Source of the DNA: Trabulsiella guamensis ATCC 49490
Lineage (GTDB): Bacteria > Pseudomonadota > Gammaproteobacteria > Enterobacterales > Enterobacteriaceae
Assembly: GCF_000734965.1 (NCBI RefSeq)
Contig: NZ_JMTB01000093.1
Location: 1 to 36,860, forward strand
Reading direction: 5' to 3'
Length of the DNA: 36,860 nucleotides
Within the stretch, counting starts at the first letter, position 1; every line of letters begins with the position of its first letter. A program made the position numbers and the translations under genes. Shown in pieces: positions 1 through 12,487 of the stretch. Under the pieces are notes generated by a model, which saw nothing but the letters and a program-made list of their open reading frames with translations, ran no database searches and had not been told where the DNA came from.

Positions 1-39
1 GACGTGCGGTTTTGTACGTTCAAATTTTTCTTTAGACAC
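1..39 (-). CDS. tufA: Elongation factor Tu (5' end only)
   Basis: Reading leftward from a GTG start at 39-37, the 13 codons give VSKEKFERTKPHV with the first codon read as Met, which is the start of EF-Tu. EF-Tu delivers aminoacyl-tRNA to the ribosome as a GTP complex. An AAGGA ribosome binding site lies just upstream (about 49-53). The gene is cut by the window edge. It follows fusA as the last gene of the str operon, the usual enterobacterial order. Too little is present to judge integrity. Confidence 0.9.
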   Translation of the reverse strand, partial: MSKEKFERTKPHV

Positions 40-58
40 GGCTATATTCCTTACTATA

Positions 59-84
59 GTGCTCTCCCCTCGTGGAGAGAGCAC
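59..84 (-). other. fusA-tufA intercistronic hairpin
   Basis: An 8-bp perfect inverted repeat, GTGCTCTC (59-66) and GAGAGCAC (77-84), lies in the short fusA-tufA gap. It has no following U-run and sits 19 nt before the tufA start, so it looks like an RNA stem for processing or stability rather than a full terminator. A similar stem is present at this place in E. coli. Confidence 0.6.
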
Positions 85-109
85 GGGACTTTGGTTTTAA
101 CCCTGCGGC

Positions 110-2257
<2,148 letters not shown>

Positions 2258-2321
2258 TTAAGTAACCCAGTGCGGGCAGCTTACCTGAAGCGCCCGCCTG
2301 GTGACTAAAACTCCGATGGGA

Positions 2322-3365
<1,044 letters not shown>

Positions 3366-3387
3366 GAAATATACAACGTTCTGATCT

Positions 3388-3675
3388 TCACCAGGCCAGC
3401 AGCCCTGGATGTTTGACGGTGAGCCTGACGAAATCAGTATAGTCAACCCTGACGACACTGCTCGAAATTTGACCGGAAAGCCCCCGGGCTTCAACGTCTT
3501 CCTGCAGGGCATGAAGCGATATGGGGGCTTTTTTAAGAATTTCAATAAAGCGGCTGCCTTCAACCGCAGCCAGCACACCATCGGAGAGCAACAACAGATC
3601 GTCGCCCTCTTTCACCAGCCGCAAAAGCGCGTTGATGTCAGCATGCCAGGGAGAACAACGTAAAATGTGCAGCAT
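3388..3675 (-). CDS. tusB: Sulfurtransferase complex subunit TusB
   Basis: This 95-residue protein is TusB of the TusBCD sulfur relay, which passes persulfide sulfur from TusA to TusE and then MnmA for 2-thiolation of the tRNA wobble uridine. The frame is open well upstream, but the start is taken at [10 protein letters not shown] because that gives the family length and leaves a 7-nt gap after tusC. TusB holds the heterohexamer together and is not the sulfur carrier. It is the last gene of yheO-tusDCB. Confidence 0.93.
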   Translation of the reverse strand: MLHILRCSPWHADINALLRLVKEGDDLLLLSDGVLAAVEGSRFIEILKKAPISLHALQEDVEARGLSGQISSSVVRVDYTDFVRLTVKHPGLLAW

Positions 3676-3682
3676 GAGCGCC

Positions 3683-4042
3683 TCAGAAGCGGAGAATGAC
3701 ATCAAAACAATCGAGCTGCTGACGCAGCGCTTCAGGCTCCAGCGCCTTCGCGTCAACCACCCATCTGGCAGCGTCGCAGATGCCGCGCTCACGCAGCGAG
3801 GCCGCGCACGTCCAGCATTGTTCGATATCGTACAGCGGCAGCAGTTTGAAGGTCGCGATGTAATCACGTGCCAGTACCGTTTGTGGATGCTGTCCGTCGA
3901 GGATTTGCAACACGCCGTCGCCGACAAAGAACACACCGATCTCGTCCGTCAGTGCGGAGGTGGCCAGTAACGCATCCAGCCCTTCACGCCCTGAAGCGCT
4001 CCCATGTGGTGCGGTGGAAAAGACAAAGGCGACGCGTTTCAT
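3683..4042 (-). CDS. tusC: Sulfurtransferase complex subunit TusC
   Basis: The 119-residue protein begins [20 protein letters not shown] and matches TusC, the second DsrE/F-fold subunit of the cytoplasmic TusBCD complex. Its start codon overlaps the tusD stop codon by one base (ATGA), so the two are translationally coupled. Sulfur is carried by TusD; TusC is mainly structural in E. coli. Confidence 0.95.
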   Translation of the reverse strand: MKRVAFVFSTAPHGSASGREGLDALLATSALTDEIGVFFVGDGVLQILDGQHPQTVLARDYIATFKLLPLYDIEQCWTCAASLRERGICDAARWVVDAKALEPEALRQQLDCFDVILRF

Positions 4043-4428
4043 CAGAATTGCACCACGCGGTCGCAGGTTAATGTGGCTTCTGCCAGCGCCCCCAGACCAC
4101 TCAATCTAAAGCCCGGCTGCAGGTTAAAAGCAGGAAGGCCAAGCTGGTGCGCTTCGGTTTCATCAGTGACGCCACGACGCAGCGCGGCGGCCACACAGAT
4201 ATGGAGTTCAACGCCCTGCTGCTCATGAAGCTGTTGCCACGCCCGCACCAGGTCAAATTCATCGCTGGCGGGTGAAGTCAGCTGATTCGCGTTATACACC
4301 CCTTCGCGATAGAAGAAGACGCTGACAAGCTCATGCCCTTCCGCCGCCAGCGCCCACGCAAATTGCAATGCGCTGCTGGCCTGCTGCGTACCGTAGGCAG
4401 GGCCTGTCACCATAAGGGCAAATCGCAT
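4042..4428 (-). CDS. tusD: Sulfurtransferase complex subunit TusD
   Basis: The 128-residue DsrE-fold protein is the catalytic subunit of TusBCD. The persulfide-carrying cysteine known from E. coli is present as Cys78 in the stretch [11 protein letters not shown]. Its start overlaps the yheO stop codon (TAATG), which couples the sulfur relay to the upstream regulator gene. It acts in the cytoplasm in the TusA-TusBCD-TusE-MnmA path. Confidence 0.96.
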   Translation of the reverse strand: MRFALMVTGPAYGTQQASSALQFAWALAAEGHELVSVFFYREGVYNANQLTSPASDEFDLVRAWQQLHEQQGVELHICVAAALRRGVTDETEAHQLGLPAFNLQPGFRLSGLGALAEATLTCDRVVQF

Positions 4429-5150
4429 TACTTATCTTGCCCCAGGAAGTCGCCACTTTTGAACTGACGAATATAAAGGTACACCGTGTGCTTCGAAATA
4501 TTCAGACGGTCGGCCACCTGGTTGATAGCGTCTTTAATATCGAAGATCCCTTTTTCATAAAGATTAAGGACGATCTGGCGATTTTTAGCGTTATTTGAAA
4601 CGTTCCGATCGGCATTAACCTCTTCGATGGTGAATTCCAGCGTCTGGGTCACCAGATCCTCAACAGAAGAAGCGAAGTTGACCTGTGAATTCACTTCCGG
4701 CGTTTCCGGCGGAATAAAAGTCCCCATGATCTGGGAAAACGGGACATCCAGATTCATATTGATGCACAGCAGGCCGATGACGCGCTGATCGCGATTGCGA
4801 ATAGCAATGGTGACGGACTTCATCAGCACGCCGCTTTTAGCGCGAGTGAAATAGCATTTGGAAACGCTGCTATCAGCTCCGGTCATATCGTGCAGCATGC
4901 GCAGAGCAAGATCGGTAATGGGCGATCCGATTTTGCGCCCGGTGTGCTCGCCGTTCGCAATACGGATGGCCGAACACTTAAGGTCCTGCAAAGAGTGCAA
5001 CACAATTTCACAATGGGAGCCGATAAGCATCGCTAACCCGTCCACGACCGCTTCGTAGGATTTGAGAATATCAAAGTCGGTTTGCTCAAAAGGACGTTGA
5101 TCCAGTAAATCAAGTTCACTGGTTTCATTGGTTAATAGCGACCTGGACAT
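4428..5150 (-). CDS. yheO: YheO-type transcriptional regulator (PAS-like plus HTH)
   Basis: This 240-residue protein is YheO. An N-terminal PAS-like domain (about residues 25-140, with [20 protein letters not shown]) is followed by a C-terminal helix-turn-helix (about 185-235, with [20 protein letters not shown]). The frame can be extended to a GTG four codons upstream, but the ATG at 5150 has AAGGAG at proper spacing and gives the E. coli length. It is first in the yheO-tusDCB operon. Its ligand and targets are unknown to me; control of the operon it heads is a reasonable guess. Confidence 0.93.
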   Translation of the reverse strand: MSRSLLTNETSELDLLDQRPFEQTDFDILKSYEAVVDGLAMLIGSHCEIVLHSLQDLKCSAIRIANGEHTGRKIGSPITDLALRMLHDMTGADSSVSKCYFTRAKSGVLMKSVTIAIRNRDQRVIGLLCINMNLDVPFSQIMGTFIPPETPEVNSQVNFASSVEDLVTQTLEFTIEEVNADRNVSNNAKNRQIVLNLYEKGIFDIKDAINQVADRLNISKHTVYLYIRQFKSGDFLGQDK

Positions 5151-5283
5151 GAAAAAAAGCACTCCTTTTCAGGAGCCTGTCGTTAGATGGTCAGGGCAGG
5201 CTCATCATCATCATCATTCTAAGGGCATCTAAGGTAATACAGCGCATGAGGCGCTTTCCAGTGTTAATTATATCTGCCCTGAA
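5151..5283 (-). promoter_or_regulatory. yheO leader with inverted repeat and CAT-repeat tract
   Basis: The yheO leader holds a 7-bp inverted repeat, GAGCCTG (5173-5179) and CAGGCTC (5197-5203), immediately followed by five tandem CAT units (about 5202-5216; ATG repeats on the coding strand). No open frame of note starts from these ATGs. The repeat could be an operator or leader stem. I see no clear promoter hexamers. Confidence 0.3.
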
Positions 5284-5315
5284 ATAAAAAAACCGCCGCC
5301 CTGTGAGGCGGCGGC
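5284..5315 (-). terminator. fkpA intrinsic terminator
   Basis: An 8-bp GC stem, CCGCCGCC (5293-5300) with GGCGGCGG (5307-5314) and a 6-nt loop, is followed on the minus strand by a 7-nt U-run (5292-5286). It lies 11 nt after the fkpA stop codon. Confidence 0.93.
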
Positions 5316-5325
5316 TTTGATTGCC

Positions 5326-6147
5326 TTATTTTTTGCTGGTTTCAGCGGCTTTTTCGTCCGCGGCAGCTTCAGGTTTAGCGTCTGCCTTTGGTGCTGGCTT
5401 GATATCCAGCAGCTCGACATCAAAGACCAGCGTGGAGTTAGCCGGGATACCCGGGACGCCGGTTTTGCCGTAAGCCAGATCTGGCGGGATGACCATCTTG
5501 ATCTTGCCGCCTTTCTTGATGTTCTTCAGACCTTCAGTCCAGCCCGGGATTACGCCGTCCAGACGGAAGCTCAGCGGTTCACCACGCGTATAAGAGTTAT
5601 CGAACTCTTTACCGTCGATCAGCGTACCTTTGTAGTTCACGACCACAGTATCGCTGTCTTTCGGCGCATCGCCGGTCCCTTCTTTCTCTACTTTATACAG
5701 CAGACCCGTAGAAGAGGTTTTCACACCTTTCTCTTTGGCGAAGGTGTCGCGGTAGGTTTTGCCTTTCGCTTCGTTATCCGCAGCGTCTTTTTCCATTTTC
5801 TGCTGAGCAGAGGTTTTCACACGGGTTTCGAACGCCTGCAGAGTCTGTTCGATTTCCTGATCGGAGAGTTTGCTTTTATTGGCAAAAGCGTCCTGAACAC
5901 CGGCGATCAGCTGATCTTTATCCAGTTTAATGCCCAGTTTTTCTTGCTCTTTCAGGGAGTTCTCCATGTAACGACCCAATGATGCTCCCAGGGCGTAAGC
6001 AGACTTCTGGTCGTCGTTTTTGAACGTAGCTTTGCTGTTGGCCGCTGTAGCGGCTGGTTTTGCCGCATCAGCAGCAAATGCCAGCGGCGCATTCAGGGCT
6101 ACGGCCATTGTGGTTGCCAGAAGCGTTACTTTAAAAAATGATTTCAT
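5326..6147 (-). CDS. fkpA: Periplasmic FKBP-type peptidyl-prolyl isomerase and chaperone FkpA
   Basis: The 273-residue protein starts with a signal peptide (MKSFFKVTLLATTMAVALN, cleavage after about Ala25). A helical dimerisation and chaperone domain (about 40-140) and a C-terminal FKBP domain (about 155-255, with GTLIDGKEFDNSYTRGEP and IPGWTEGLKNIKKG) follow. It speeds proline isomerisation and prevents aggregation of envelope proteins. The Lys- and Ala-rich tail (DAKPEAAADEKAAETSKK) is of normal type. In E. coli it belongs to the sigma-E envelope stress regulon; I could not fit a convincing sigma-E promoter here. Confidence 0.98.
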   Translation of the reverse strand: MKSFFKVTLLATTMAVALNAPLAFAADAAKPAATAANSKATFKNDDQKSAYALGASLGRYMENSLKEQEKLGIKLDKDQLIAGVQDAFANKSKLSDQEIEQTLQAFETRVKTSAQQKMEKDAADNEAKGKTYRDTFAKEKGVKTSSTGLLYKVEKEGTGDAPKDSDTVVVNYKGTLIDGKEFDNSYTRGEPLSFRLDGVIPGWTEGLKNIKKGGKIKMVIPPDLAYGKTGVPGIPANSTLVFDVELLDIKPAPKADAKPEAAADEKAAETSKK

Positions 6148-6163
6148 CCATCTCTCCAGGGCC

Positions 6164-6180
6164 GGGGCATCTCTCGCCCC
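6164..6180 (-). other. fkpA leader hairpin
   Basis: GGGGC (6164-6168) and GCCCC (6176-6180) form a GC-only stem with a 7-nt loop, just upstream of the GGAGAG ribosome binding site of fkpA. It could tune mRNA stability or translation. Evidence is the inverted repeat alone. Confidence 0.35.
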
Positions 6181-6369
6181 AGGGTTAACGTAAATGAGAA
6201 GCGTACTATAAAACGTTGCAAAAGAAATCTACATACGAACGCTCCTGAATATCGCGTCTTTTCAGACTATTTTTGTGTAAATTAGTTTCCTCTGCGGCAG
6301 CGGAAAGCTGCGAAGAATCGTAAAGTTAAGTAGAATCCGCCGCGACTATTTCAGAACAGGGGGTCAATG

Positions 6370-6588
6370 ATGAGCGACAAAACAATGGAAGCGCGACTGG
6401 CAGAATTAGAGAGTCGACTGGCGTTTCAGGAGGTCACCATTGAAGACCTGAATCAAACCGTGACGGCCCATGAGATGGAGATGGCAAAACTGCGTGATCA
6501 TATTCGTCTGATGACAGAAAAGCTTAAAGCCAGCCAGCCTTCGCAGATTGCAGCGCAGTCAGAAGAGACGCCGCCGCCCCATTATTAA
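6370..6588 (+). CDS. slyX: SlyX coiled-coil protein
   Basis: The 72-residue protein is SlyX. It is nearly all heptad-rich helix ([20 protein letters not shown]) and ends with the family signature TPPPHY. Two adjacent ATGs exist; the second (6370) is chosen because AGGGGG sits about 6 nt before it and it gives the usual 72 residues. The function is unknown. It converges on slyD, with a shared terminator between them. Confidence 0.94.
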   Translation: MSDKTMEARLAELESRLAFQEVTIEDLNQTVTAHEMEMAKLRDHIRLMTEKLKASQPSQIAAQSEETPPPHY

Positions 6589-6592
6589 TGCG

Positions 6593-6620
6593 AAAAAAGC
6601 GGGGATTCCCCCGCTTTATC
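6593..6620 (+). terminator. Bidirectional terminator between slyX and slyD
   Basis: AAAGCGGGG (6596-6604) pairs with CCCCGCTTT (6609-6617) around a 4-nt loop. The stem is flanked by an A-run on the left (6593-6598) and a T-rich tail on the right, so it can end transcription of both slyX (plus) and slyD (minus). Confidence 0.9.
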
Positions 6621-6659
6621 TTTTAACAACGCCCCTGCAGCCTGAAAGACAATGGGTAT

Positions 6660-7241
6660 TTAGTGACAGCCGCAACCGCCGTGACCACCACAACCACCTT
6701 TACCATGTTCGTGGCCATGGCCGTGACCGCCGCAGCAACCGTCGTGGTCGTGATCATGATCGTGGTGATGATCATGCGCACCGTGAACGTGGCCGTGAGC
6801 CAGTTCTTCCGCCGTCGCTTCGCGAATCGCAACCACTTCAACGTTGAATTTCAGGTTCTGACCAGCCAGCATGTGGTTGCCATCAACCACGACGTGGTCG
6901 TCTTCAACTTCAGTGATTTCAACCGGAACCGGACCCTGGTCGGTTTCCGCCAGGAAACGCATACCTACCTGCAGCTCGTCAACGCCCATGAAGACGTCTT
7001 TTGGCACACGCTGCACCAGGTTTTCATCATACTGACCGTATGCATCGTTTGCGGTAACAGCAACATCAAATTTGTCGCCCACTTCGTGACCGTCCAGCGC
7101 GTTTTCCAGGCCGGAAATCAGGGAGCCGTGACCATGCAGGTAGTCCAGCGGCGCACTCACCGGAGACTCATCAACCAACACACCGTCTTCTGTACGTACC
7201 TGATAGGCCAGGCTGACCACCAGGTCTTTTGCTACTTTCAT
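6660..7241 (-). CDS. slyD: FKBP-type peptidyl-prolyl isomerase and nickel metallochaperone SlyD
   Basis: The 193-residue cytoplasmic protein has an FKBP domain interrupted by an insert-in-flap chaperone domain (first ~145 residues, with SAPLDYLHGHGSLISGLENA). A long His-, Cys- and Gly-rich tail from about residue 150 (HVHGAHDHHHDHDHDHDG, then several Cys-Gly-His repeats to CGCH) follows. The tail binds nickel and helps hydrogenase maturation in E. coli. In phage phiX174 infection SlyD stabilises the lysis protein E. An AGGAGATATC ribosome binding site precedes the start. The tail differs slightly in length from E. coli (196 residues), as expected for a repetitive region. Confidence 0.98.
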   Translation of the reverse strand: MKVAKDLVVSLAYQVRTEDGVLVDESPVSAPLDYLHGHGSLISGLENALDGHEVGDKFDVAVTANDAYGQYDENLVQRVPKDVFMGVDELQVGMRFLAETDQGPVPVEITEVEDDHVVVDGNHMLAGQNLKFNVEVVAIREATAEELAHGHVHGAHDHHHDHDHDHDGCCGGHGHGHEHGKGGCGGHGGCGCH

Positions 7242-7335
7242 GATATCTCCTGAGCATGGGAAGAATAGTGGCGCAGATTGTAGCGGAATTCTGCACCCGT
7301 GTACCCACTAGCTTAAAAAAAGACAGCGAAGATCG

Positions 7336-7536
7336 CTACTCTGGATGAAAAATGCCAATCACTTGCTCGTCTTTGCGAACGTGCTCGCGGGCCTCTTTAT
7401 CCGCCTCGCGCATCTGGTGCCCGCACTTAACGCATTCAACAATATCAACATTATTCTCTCGCCACATCGCCAGAGAATCCTGTGCCTGGCACGCCGGGCA
7501 TTTCGCGCCTGCAATAAAACGTTTACGCACGCTCAT
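7336..7536 (-). CDS. yheV: YheV family putative zinc ribbon protein
   Basis: A 66-residue protein with two CxxC pairs, Cys13/Cys16 and Cys35/Cys38, which suggest a single zinc ribbon. It matches YheV of E. coli in length and sequence (MSVRKRFIAGAKCPACQA). Function is unknown. It starts 10 nt after the kefB stop codon, so it is probably co-transcribed with kefG-kefB. Confidence 0.93.
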   Translation of the reverse strand: MSVRKRFIAGAKCPACQAQDSLAMWRENNVDIVECVKCGHQMREADKEAREHVRKDEQVIGIFHPE

Positions 7537-7546
7537 CGTTCACCTT

Positions 7547-9352
7547 CTATTCAAATTCGTCCCAGCCATCCAGCTGGCGTCGTTCCTGTTGCATCTCTCG
7601 CTGGAAAATCTCTTCCAGCTCGCGTCTTGCTTCCCGAACGCGGGAGATCTGCTGAGTATCCGTATGCACCGGCATCAGCTCGCGCAACATGCGCATGTCG
7701 AGCCGCCGGAAATGCAGTTGTGCACGCTGCGCCTGATGCGGGTGCATACCTAAAGAAATCAGCGCTTTGCGCCCCAGTTCCAGCGCACTGGAAAATGTTT
7801 CGCGGGAGAAAAGTTTGACGCCTGCCTGCAGTAATTCATGCGCCTCAACACGCCCCCGCGCTCGCGCCAGGATATGCAAATGTGGAAAATGCTGCTGGCA
7901 GATTTCCACCAGTTTCATGGTATCTTCCGGGTCATTGCAGGTGATCACAATCGACTGTGCTTCTTCTGCACCGGCGGAACGCAGCAGTTCCACCTGAGTG
8001 GCATCGCCGAAATACACTTTATAGCCATACTTTCGCATCAGGTTGACGGCGCTGATATCACGTTCCAGCACGGTGATGCGCATTTTATTGGCCATCAGCA
8101 AGCGGCCAATCACCTGACCGAAACGGCCAAAGCCCACCACAATCACCTGCGGTTTATCGTTTTCCACCCAGGGCGCTTCGTCTTCTTCTTCCGGCGTATT
8201 CAGGCGGCGGGAAAGTAGCACGTTAATCGCTTTCATTAATAGCGGTGTGGTCATCATCGACAGGGTGACGGTCACCAGCAGCAGCGCCATTTGATCATCC
8301 TGAAACAGTCGCTGCGATGAGGCGCTGGAAAACAGCACAAAGGCAAATTCCCCACCCTGACTCAGCACGCCGGCAAACTGCATCCGTTCCGAACTGCGCA
8401 ACCCGTTAACCCGCGCCAGCACATACAGCACCAGCGTTTTTACAGCCACCAGAACCATCACACTGACCACCACCCACAGTACATGGGTGTAGAGCACGCC
8501 AAGATTCAGCGCCATGCCGACGGAAATGAAGAAGAGCCCCAGCAGCAACCCCTTAAACGGATCAATAGCGATTTCCAGCTCGTGGCGATACTCGCTTTCC
8601 GCCAGCAGTACCCCGGCGATAAACGTCCCCAGCGCCATCGACAGGCCCAGCGCGTCCATGAACAGCGCCGAGCCGAGCACTAACAATAGCGTCGCGGCGG
8701 TAAAGACTTCACGCACGCCCGAGGCGGCAATAAAGCGGAATACCGGTCGCAACAGGAATCGTCCGCCGACCAGCACGCCGGCAAACACCAGCACTTTCAG
8801 GCCAATTTTCATCCAGTCAGGATGATCGTCGCCGTTTCCTGCCAGCAGCGGCACCATCGCCAGCGCGGGGATAACAGCCAGATCCTGGAACAACAGCACC
8901 GAAAACCCCAGTTGCCCGGCCTCGCTGCGGTTCATGCCTTTGTCCCGCATCAGTTGCAGCGCCATCGCGGTCGAAGACATCGCCAGACCAATACCACCGA
9001 CTACCGCTGCCTGCCATGAAAACTGCGTCAGAATCAGCAGCCCCGCCAGGATCGCCGCACTGAGCACAACCTGCAGCGCGCCGATACCAAAAATAGAGCG
9101 TCGTAGTTGCCAGAGCTTCGATGGATTCAGTTCCAGCCCGATGATAAACATCAGGAACACCACGCCAAGCTCGGAGAAATGAAGGATTTCATCGACATCG
9201 CTGATGAATCCCAACCCCCACGGGCCAATGACGATCCCCGCCAGCAGATACCCCAGCACCGCACCGATCCCCAGACGCGCCGCAAACGGCACCACGACAA
9301 CCGCCGCAAATAAAAATATCACTCCCGCCAACAGCAGATCCGATCCTTCCAT
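7547..9352 (-). CDS. kefB: Glutathione-regulated potassium-efflux system protein KefB
   Basis: The 601-residue inner membrane protein is a CPA2 potassium/proton antiporter. The N-terminal ~380 residues are a string of hydrophobic segments (for example [18 protein letters not shown]). They are followed by a cytosolic RCK/TrkA-N domain with the nucleotide-binding loop GFGRFG (408-413). In E. coli, glutathione keeps it closed and glutathione adducts open it, acidifying the cell against electrophile damage. It directly follows kefG (adjacent stop and start codons), its activating subunit. Confidence 0.97.
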   Translation of the reverse strand: MEGSDLLLAGVIFLFAAVVVVPFAARLGIGAVLGYLLAGIVIGPWGLGFISDVDEILHFSELGVVFLMFIIGLELNPSKLWQLRRSIFGIGALQVVLSAAILAGLLILTQFSWQAAVVGGIGLAMSSTAMALQLMRDKGMNRSEAGQLGFSVLLFQDLAVIPALAMVPLLAGNGDDHPDWMKIGLKVLVFAGVLVGGRFLLRPVFRFIAASGVREVFTAATLLLVLGSALFMDALGLSMALGTFIAGVLLAESEYRHELEIAIDPFKGLLLGLFFISVGMALNLGVLYTHVLWVVVSVMVLVAVKTLVLYVLARVNGLRSSERMQFAGVLSQGGEFAFVLFSSASSQRLFQDDQMALLLVTVTLSMMTTPLLMKAINVLLSRRLNTPEEEDEAPWVENDKPQVIVVGFGRFGQVIGRLLMANKMRITVLERDISAVNLMRKYGYKVYFGDATQVELLRSAGAEEAQSIVITCNDPEDTMKLVEICQQHFPHLHILARARGRVEAHELLQAGVKLFSRETFSSALELGRKALISLGMHPHQAQRAQLHFRRLDMRMLRELMPVHTDTQQISRVREARRELEEIFQREMQQERRQLDGWDEFE

Positions 9353-9904
9353 TCAAAGACCTCCAGTCGCGACAGGTGACGCCAGCCATTCGCCATAAGC
9401 TTTAGCGTGACTGACCAGTTCTTCCGTCGGCTGACGGCGGGCCCAGTAAATAATGATCGGATTCATCCAGTGCATACGACACATCGCCGCGGTCAGTTCA
9501 AACGGTCGCAGGATATCGCTCATCGGATAGCGATTCAGCCCATCATGACGATAGGCCGCTTCCGGTTCGCCAGTGGTGATGACGCTACGCCAGTACTTTC
9601 CCGCCAGTTGGTTCCCTCCCACTCCGCTGGCGAACCCCCGACTCAGCACGCGGTCGAGCCACTCTTTCAGTAACGCCGGACAGCTGTAGGTATACAGCGG
9701 GTGCTGAAAAACGATCACGTCGTGCTCGCGCAGCAACTGCTGCTCGCGCGGGATATCAATAAAGAAGTCAGGATAGTGTGCATAAAGGTCATGTACCGTT
9801 ACGTTACTGAGCTGCAGTGCCGGCTTAAGCAGGACCCGGTTCGCCACCGAATCCTGAGATTCCGGATGGGCATACAGCAGCAAAACTTTCGCTGTCTGAG
9901 ACAT
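9353..9904 (-). CDS. kefG: KefB ancillary flavoprotein KefG
   Basis: The 183-residue flavodoxin-fold protein is KefG, related to quinone oxidoreductases and needed for full KefB activity at the inner membrane face. Recognisable stretches are [20 protein letters not shown] and [19 protein letters not shown]. The frame is open 24 codons further upstream, but the ATG at 9904 has a GGGAGGGG ribosome binding site and the family length. It is the first gene of kefG-kefB-yheV, divergent from yheS. Confidence 0.95.
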   Translation of the reverse strand: MSQTAKVLLLYAHPESQDSVANRVLLKPALQLSNVTVHDLYAHYPDFFIDIPREQQLLREHDVIVFQHPLYTYSCPALLKEWLDRVLSRGFASGVGGNQLAGKYWRSVITTGEPEAAYRHDGLNRYPMSDILRPFELTAAMCRMHWMNPIIIYWARRQPTEELVSHAKAYGEWLASPVATGGL

Positions 9905-10028
9905 CAGACCCCTCCCGGTTTTTGAATCGTTGTCGTTTTGGGCTACCATGGCGGCCCGGTGCGGCAAAATGCTCACACCTTACATTATCATAATGACAAA
10001 TTAACATAGTCTGAACATACGGCGCCTT

Positions 10029-11933
10029 ATGATTGTTTTCTCCTCGTTACAAATTCGTCGCGGCGTTCGCGTCCTGATTGAAAACGCCACCGCAACCATC
10101 AACCCAGGACAAAAAGTCGGTCTGGTGGGTAAAAACGGTTGTGGTAAATCCACGCTGCTGGCGTTGTTAAAAAATGAGATCACTGCCGATGCCGGCAGTT
10201 TCACCTATCCGGGGAACTGGCAGCTGGCGTGGGTCAATCAGGAAACACCGGCATTACCGGAACCTGCTTTAGACTATGTGATCGATGGCGATCGCGAATA
10301 CCGTCAGCTGGAAGCTGAACTTCTACAGGCCAACGAGCGCAACGATGGTCATGCGATTGCAATCATCCACGGCAAGCTGGACGCCATTGACGCCTGGACC
10401 ATTCGCGCCCGCGCCGCCAGCCTGCTGCACGGTCTTGGGTTCAGTAATGAACAGCTGGAGCGTCCGGTGAGCGATTTCTCCGGTGGCTGGCGCATGCGCC
10501 TTAACCTGGCACAGGCGCTGATTTGCCGCTCCGATTTGTTGTTGCTTGATGAACCGACCAACCACCTCGATCTTGACGCGGTAATCTGGCTGGAAAAATG
10601 GCTGAAAAGCTATCAGGGCACCCTGATCCTTATCTCTCACGATCGCGACTTTCTGGACCCGGTGGTCGATAAAATTATCCATATCGAACAGGAAACCATG
10701 TTCGAATACACCGGTAATTACAGCTCGTTCGAGCGCCAGCGCGCAACGCGCCTCGCGCAGCAACAGGCGATGTATGAAAGCCAGCAGTTGCGCGTGGCGC
10801 ATCTGCAAAGCTACATCGACCGTTTCCGCGCAAAAGCGACGAAAGCCCGACAGGCGCAAAGCCGCATTAAGATGCTCGAACGTATGGAGCTTATCGCCCC
10901 TGCGCACGTCGACAATCCGTTCCATTTCAGCTTCCGCCTGCCGGAAAGCCTGCCGAACCCCTTGCTGAAGATGGAAAAGGTCAGCGCAGGCTATGGCGAG
11001 CGAATTATCCTCGACTCCATCAAGCTGAATCTGGTGCCTGGCTCGCGCATCGGCCTGCTGGGCCGTAACGGGGCAGGGAAATCGACCCTGATTAAGCTGC
11101 TGGCAGGCGAGCTGGCACCAGTGAGCGGCGACATTGGTCTGGCAAAAGGCATTAAGCTTGGTTACTTCGCGCAACATCAGCTGGAGTTTTTACGCGCTGA
11201 TGAATCCCCGCTTCAACATCTGACCCGCCTCGCGCCGCAGGAGCTGGAACAAAAGCTCCGCGACTATCTCGGCGGTTTTGGTTTCCAGGGCGATAAAGTC
11301 AGCGAGCACACTGCCCGTTTCTCTGGTGGTGAAAAGGCGCGACTGGTACTGGCGCTGATTATCTGGCAACGCCCTAACCTGCTGCTGCTAGATGAACCCA
11401 CCAACCACCTCGATCTCGACATGCGCCAGGCGCTGACCGAAGCGTTGATTGAATTTGAAGGCGCACTGGTAGTGGTCTCGCACGACCGCCATCTTTTGCG
11501 TTCGACGACTGACGATCTTTATCTGGTGCATGACGGAAAAGTGGAACCTTTTGATGGTGATCTGGATGATTATCAGCAGTGGCTGAGCGACGTTCAGAAA
11601 CAGGAAAACCAGCCAGCGGAGTCGTCGAAAGAAAACGTCAATAGCGCGCAGGCGCGTAAAGATCAGAAGCGCCGTGACGCGGAGCTTCGCGCACAAACCC
11701 AGCCGTTGCGCAAAGAAATTGCCCGTTTAGAAAAAGAGATGGAAAAACTGCATGCCCAACTGGCGCAGGCGGAAGAAAAACTGGGCGACAGCGCGCTGTA
11801 CGATCCTGAGCGTAAAAACGAGCTGACGGATTGTCTGCAACAACAGGCCAGCGCTAAGTCCGGTCTTGAGTCCTGTGAAATGGCATGGCTGGAGGCGCAG
11901 GAACAGCTCGAACAGATGCAACAGGAAAACTAA
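10029..11933 (+). CDS. yheS: ABC-F family ATPase YheS
   Basis: The 634-residue protein has two ABC ATPase domains and no membrane segments, the ABC-F layout. Walker A motifs are GKNGCGKS (34-41) and GRNGAGKS (345-352). Each domain has an intact signature (FSGGWRMRL, FSGGEKARL) and Walker B (LLLLDEPTNHLDLD). The linker between them and a C-terminal coiled coil (about 540-630, rich in Lys, Glu and Gln) complete the fold. ABC-F proteins act on the ribosome E site; the specific role of YheS is less certain. It is closely similar to E. coli YheS, which is three residues longer. Confidence 0.96.
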   Translation: MIVFSSLQIRRGVRVLIENATATINPGQKVGLVGKNGCGKSTLLALLKNEITADAGSFTYPGNWQLAWVNQETPALPEPALDYVIDGDREYRQLEAELLQANERNDGHAIAIIHGKLDAIDAWTIRARAASLLHGLGFSNEQLERPVSDFSGGWRMRLNLAQALICRSDLLLLDEPTNHLDLDAVIWLEKWLKSYQGTLILISHDRDFLDPVVDKIIHIEQETMFEYTGNYSSFERQRATRLAQQQAMYESQQLRVAHLQSYIDRFRAKATKARQAQSRIKMLERMELIAPAHVDNPFHFSFRLPESLPNPLLKMEKVSAGYGERIILDSIKLNLVPGSRIGLLGRNGAGKSTLIKLLAGELAPVSGDIGLAKGIKLGYFAQHQLEFLRADESPLQHLTRLAPQELEQKLRDYLGGFGFQGDKVSEHTARFSGGEKARLVLALIIWQRPNLLLLDEPTNHLDLDMRQALTEALIEFEGALVVVSHDRHLLRSTTDDLYLVHDGKVEPFDGDLDDYQQWLSDVQKQENQPAESSKENVNSAQARKDQKRRDAELRAQTQPLRKEIARLEKEMEKLHAQLAQAEEKLGDSALYDPERKNELTDCLQQQASAKSGLESCEMAWLEAQEQLEQMQQEN

Positions 11934-11943
11934 GTGTGGAAAT

Positions 11944-11973
11944 CAGGCTTTGTGGATGACAAAGCCTGTTTTT
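11944..11973 (+). terminator. yheS intrinsic terminator
   Basis: CAGGCTTT (11944-11951) pairs with AAAGCCTG (11961-11968) and is followed by five Ts. It lies 11 nt after the yheS stop codon, between yheS and the converging YdhR-like gene. Confidence 0.9.
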
Positions 11974-11982
11974 ACCTGAGGA

Positions 11983-12288
11983 TCACAGCGTGCCGTGGTT
12001 AATACCGGTGAGCGTTGCATTCACGTCAAAGAGTTTGAAAATCACCTCTTCAACGCCAAACGTTTTCAGACGCGCCGCATGTTTTTTCACGTACGCCAGC
12101 GCCGTCTCTTCGGATTCAAACAGGTAAATACCACCGGCTTCGTGGTTTTTCTCGTTTTCGGTCCAGATCTTCCAGATGAACCCCGGCTCCTCATTAATCG
12201 ATCTGGCGAGATCCACCAGTTGACGGGACATTTCCTCGCCAAAGGGGCCGTTAAAACTGAAATGGATCTGCAATAATTTTCTGGACAT
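11983..12288 (-). CDS. YdhR-like putative monooxygenase
   Basis: The 101-residue protein resembles E. coli YdhR, a small ferredoxin-like-fold dimer of the putative monooxygenase group. Shared stretches are [33 protein letters not shown] and [13 protein letters not shown]. The open frame extends 31 codons further, but the ATG at 12288 has a GGGAGGGAACG ribosome binding site and gives the family length. In E. coli K-12 ydhR is elsewhere and yheS is followed directly by yheT, so this is an added gene at this locus. Its substrate is unknown. It lies between yheS (convergent) and yheT (divergent) and forms its own transcription unit. Confidence 0.88.
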   Translation of the reverse strand: MSRKLLQIHFSFNGPFGEEMSRQLVDLARSINEEPGFIWKIWTENEKNHEAGGIYLFESEETALAYVKKHAARLKTFGVEEVIFKLFDVNATLTGINHGTL

Positions 12289-12487
12289 CGTTCCCTCCCG
12301 GAATGAATTGGCCTTAAGTATAACCACAAAAAATACCATGTTTTTTGCGGCCCCTGGCGCAATTCGTGCCTCCGCGCACAAAAACGTGGGTAACCGCGTA
12401 AATCTCCATCATTTGCCTCGTTTTCATAAACACAAACGTAGAGTGACGGTATAGTAAACACTGATTATTTGAAGATATCGCACAATT

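Noticed and set aside
6200-6260. Sigma-E promoter for fkpA
   Set aside because: Sequences resembling AACTT and TCTGA are present only loosely and with wrong spacing.
6660-6780. Repetitive GTGACC/CATGATC-rich tract as a DNA repeat element
   Set aside because: It encodes the His-, Gly- and Cys-rich metal-binding tail of SlyD.
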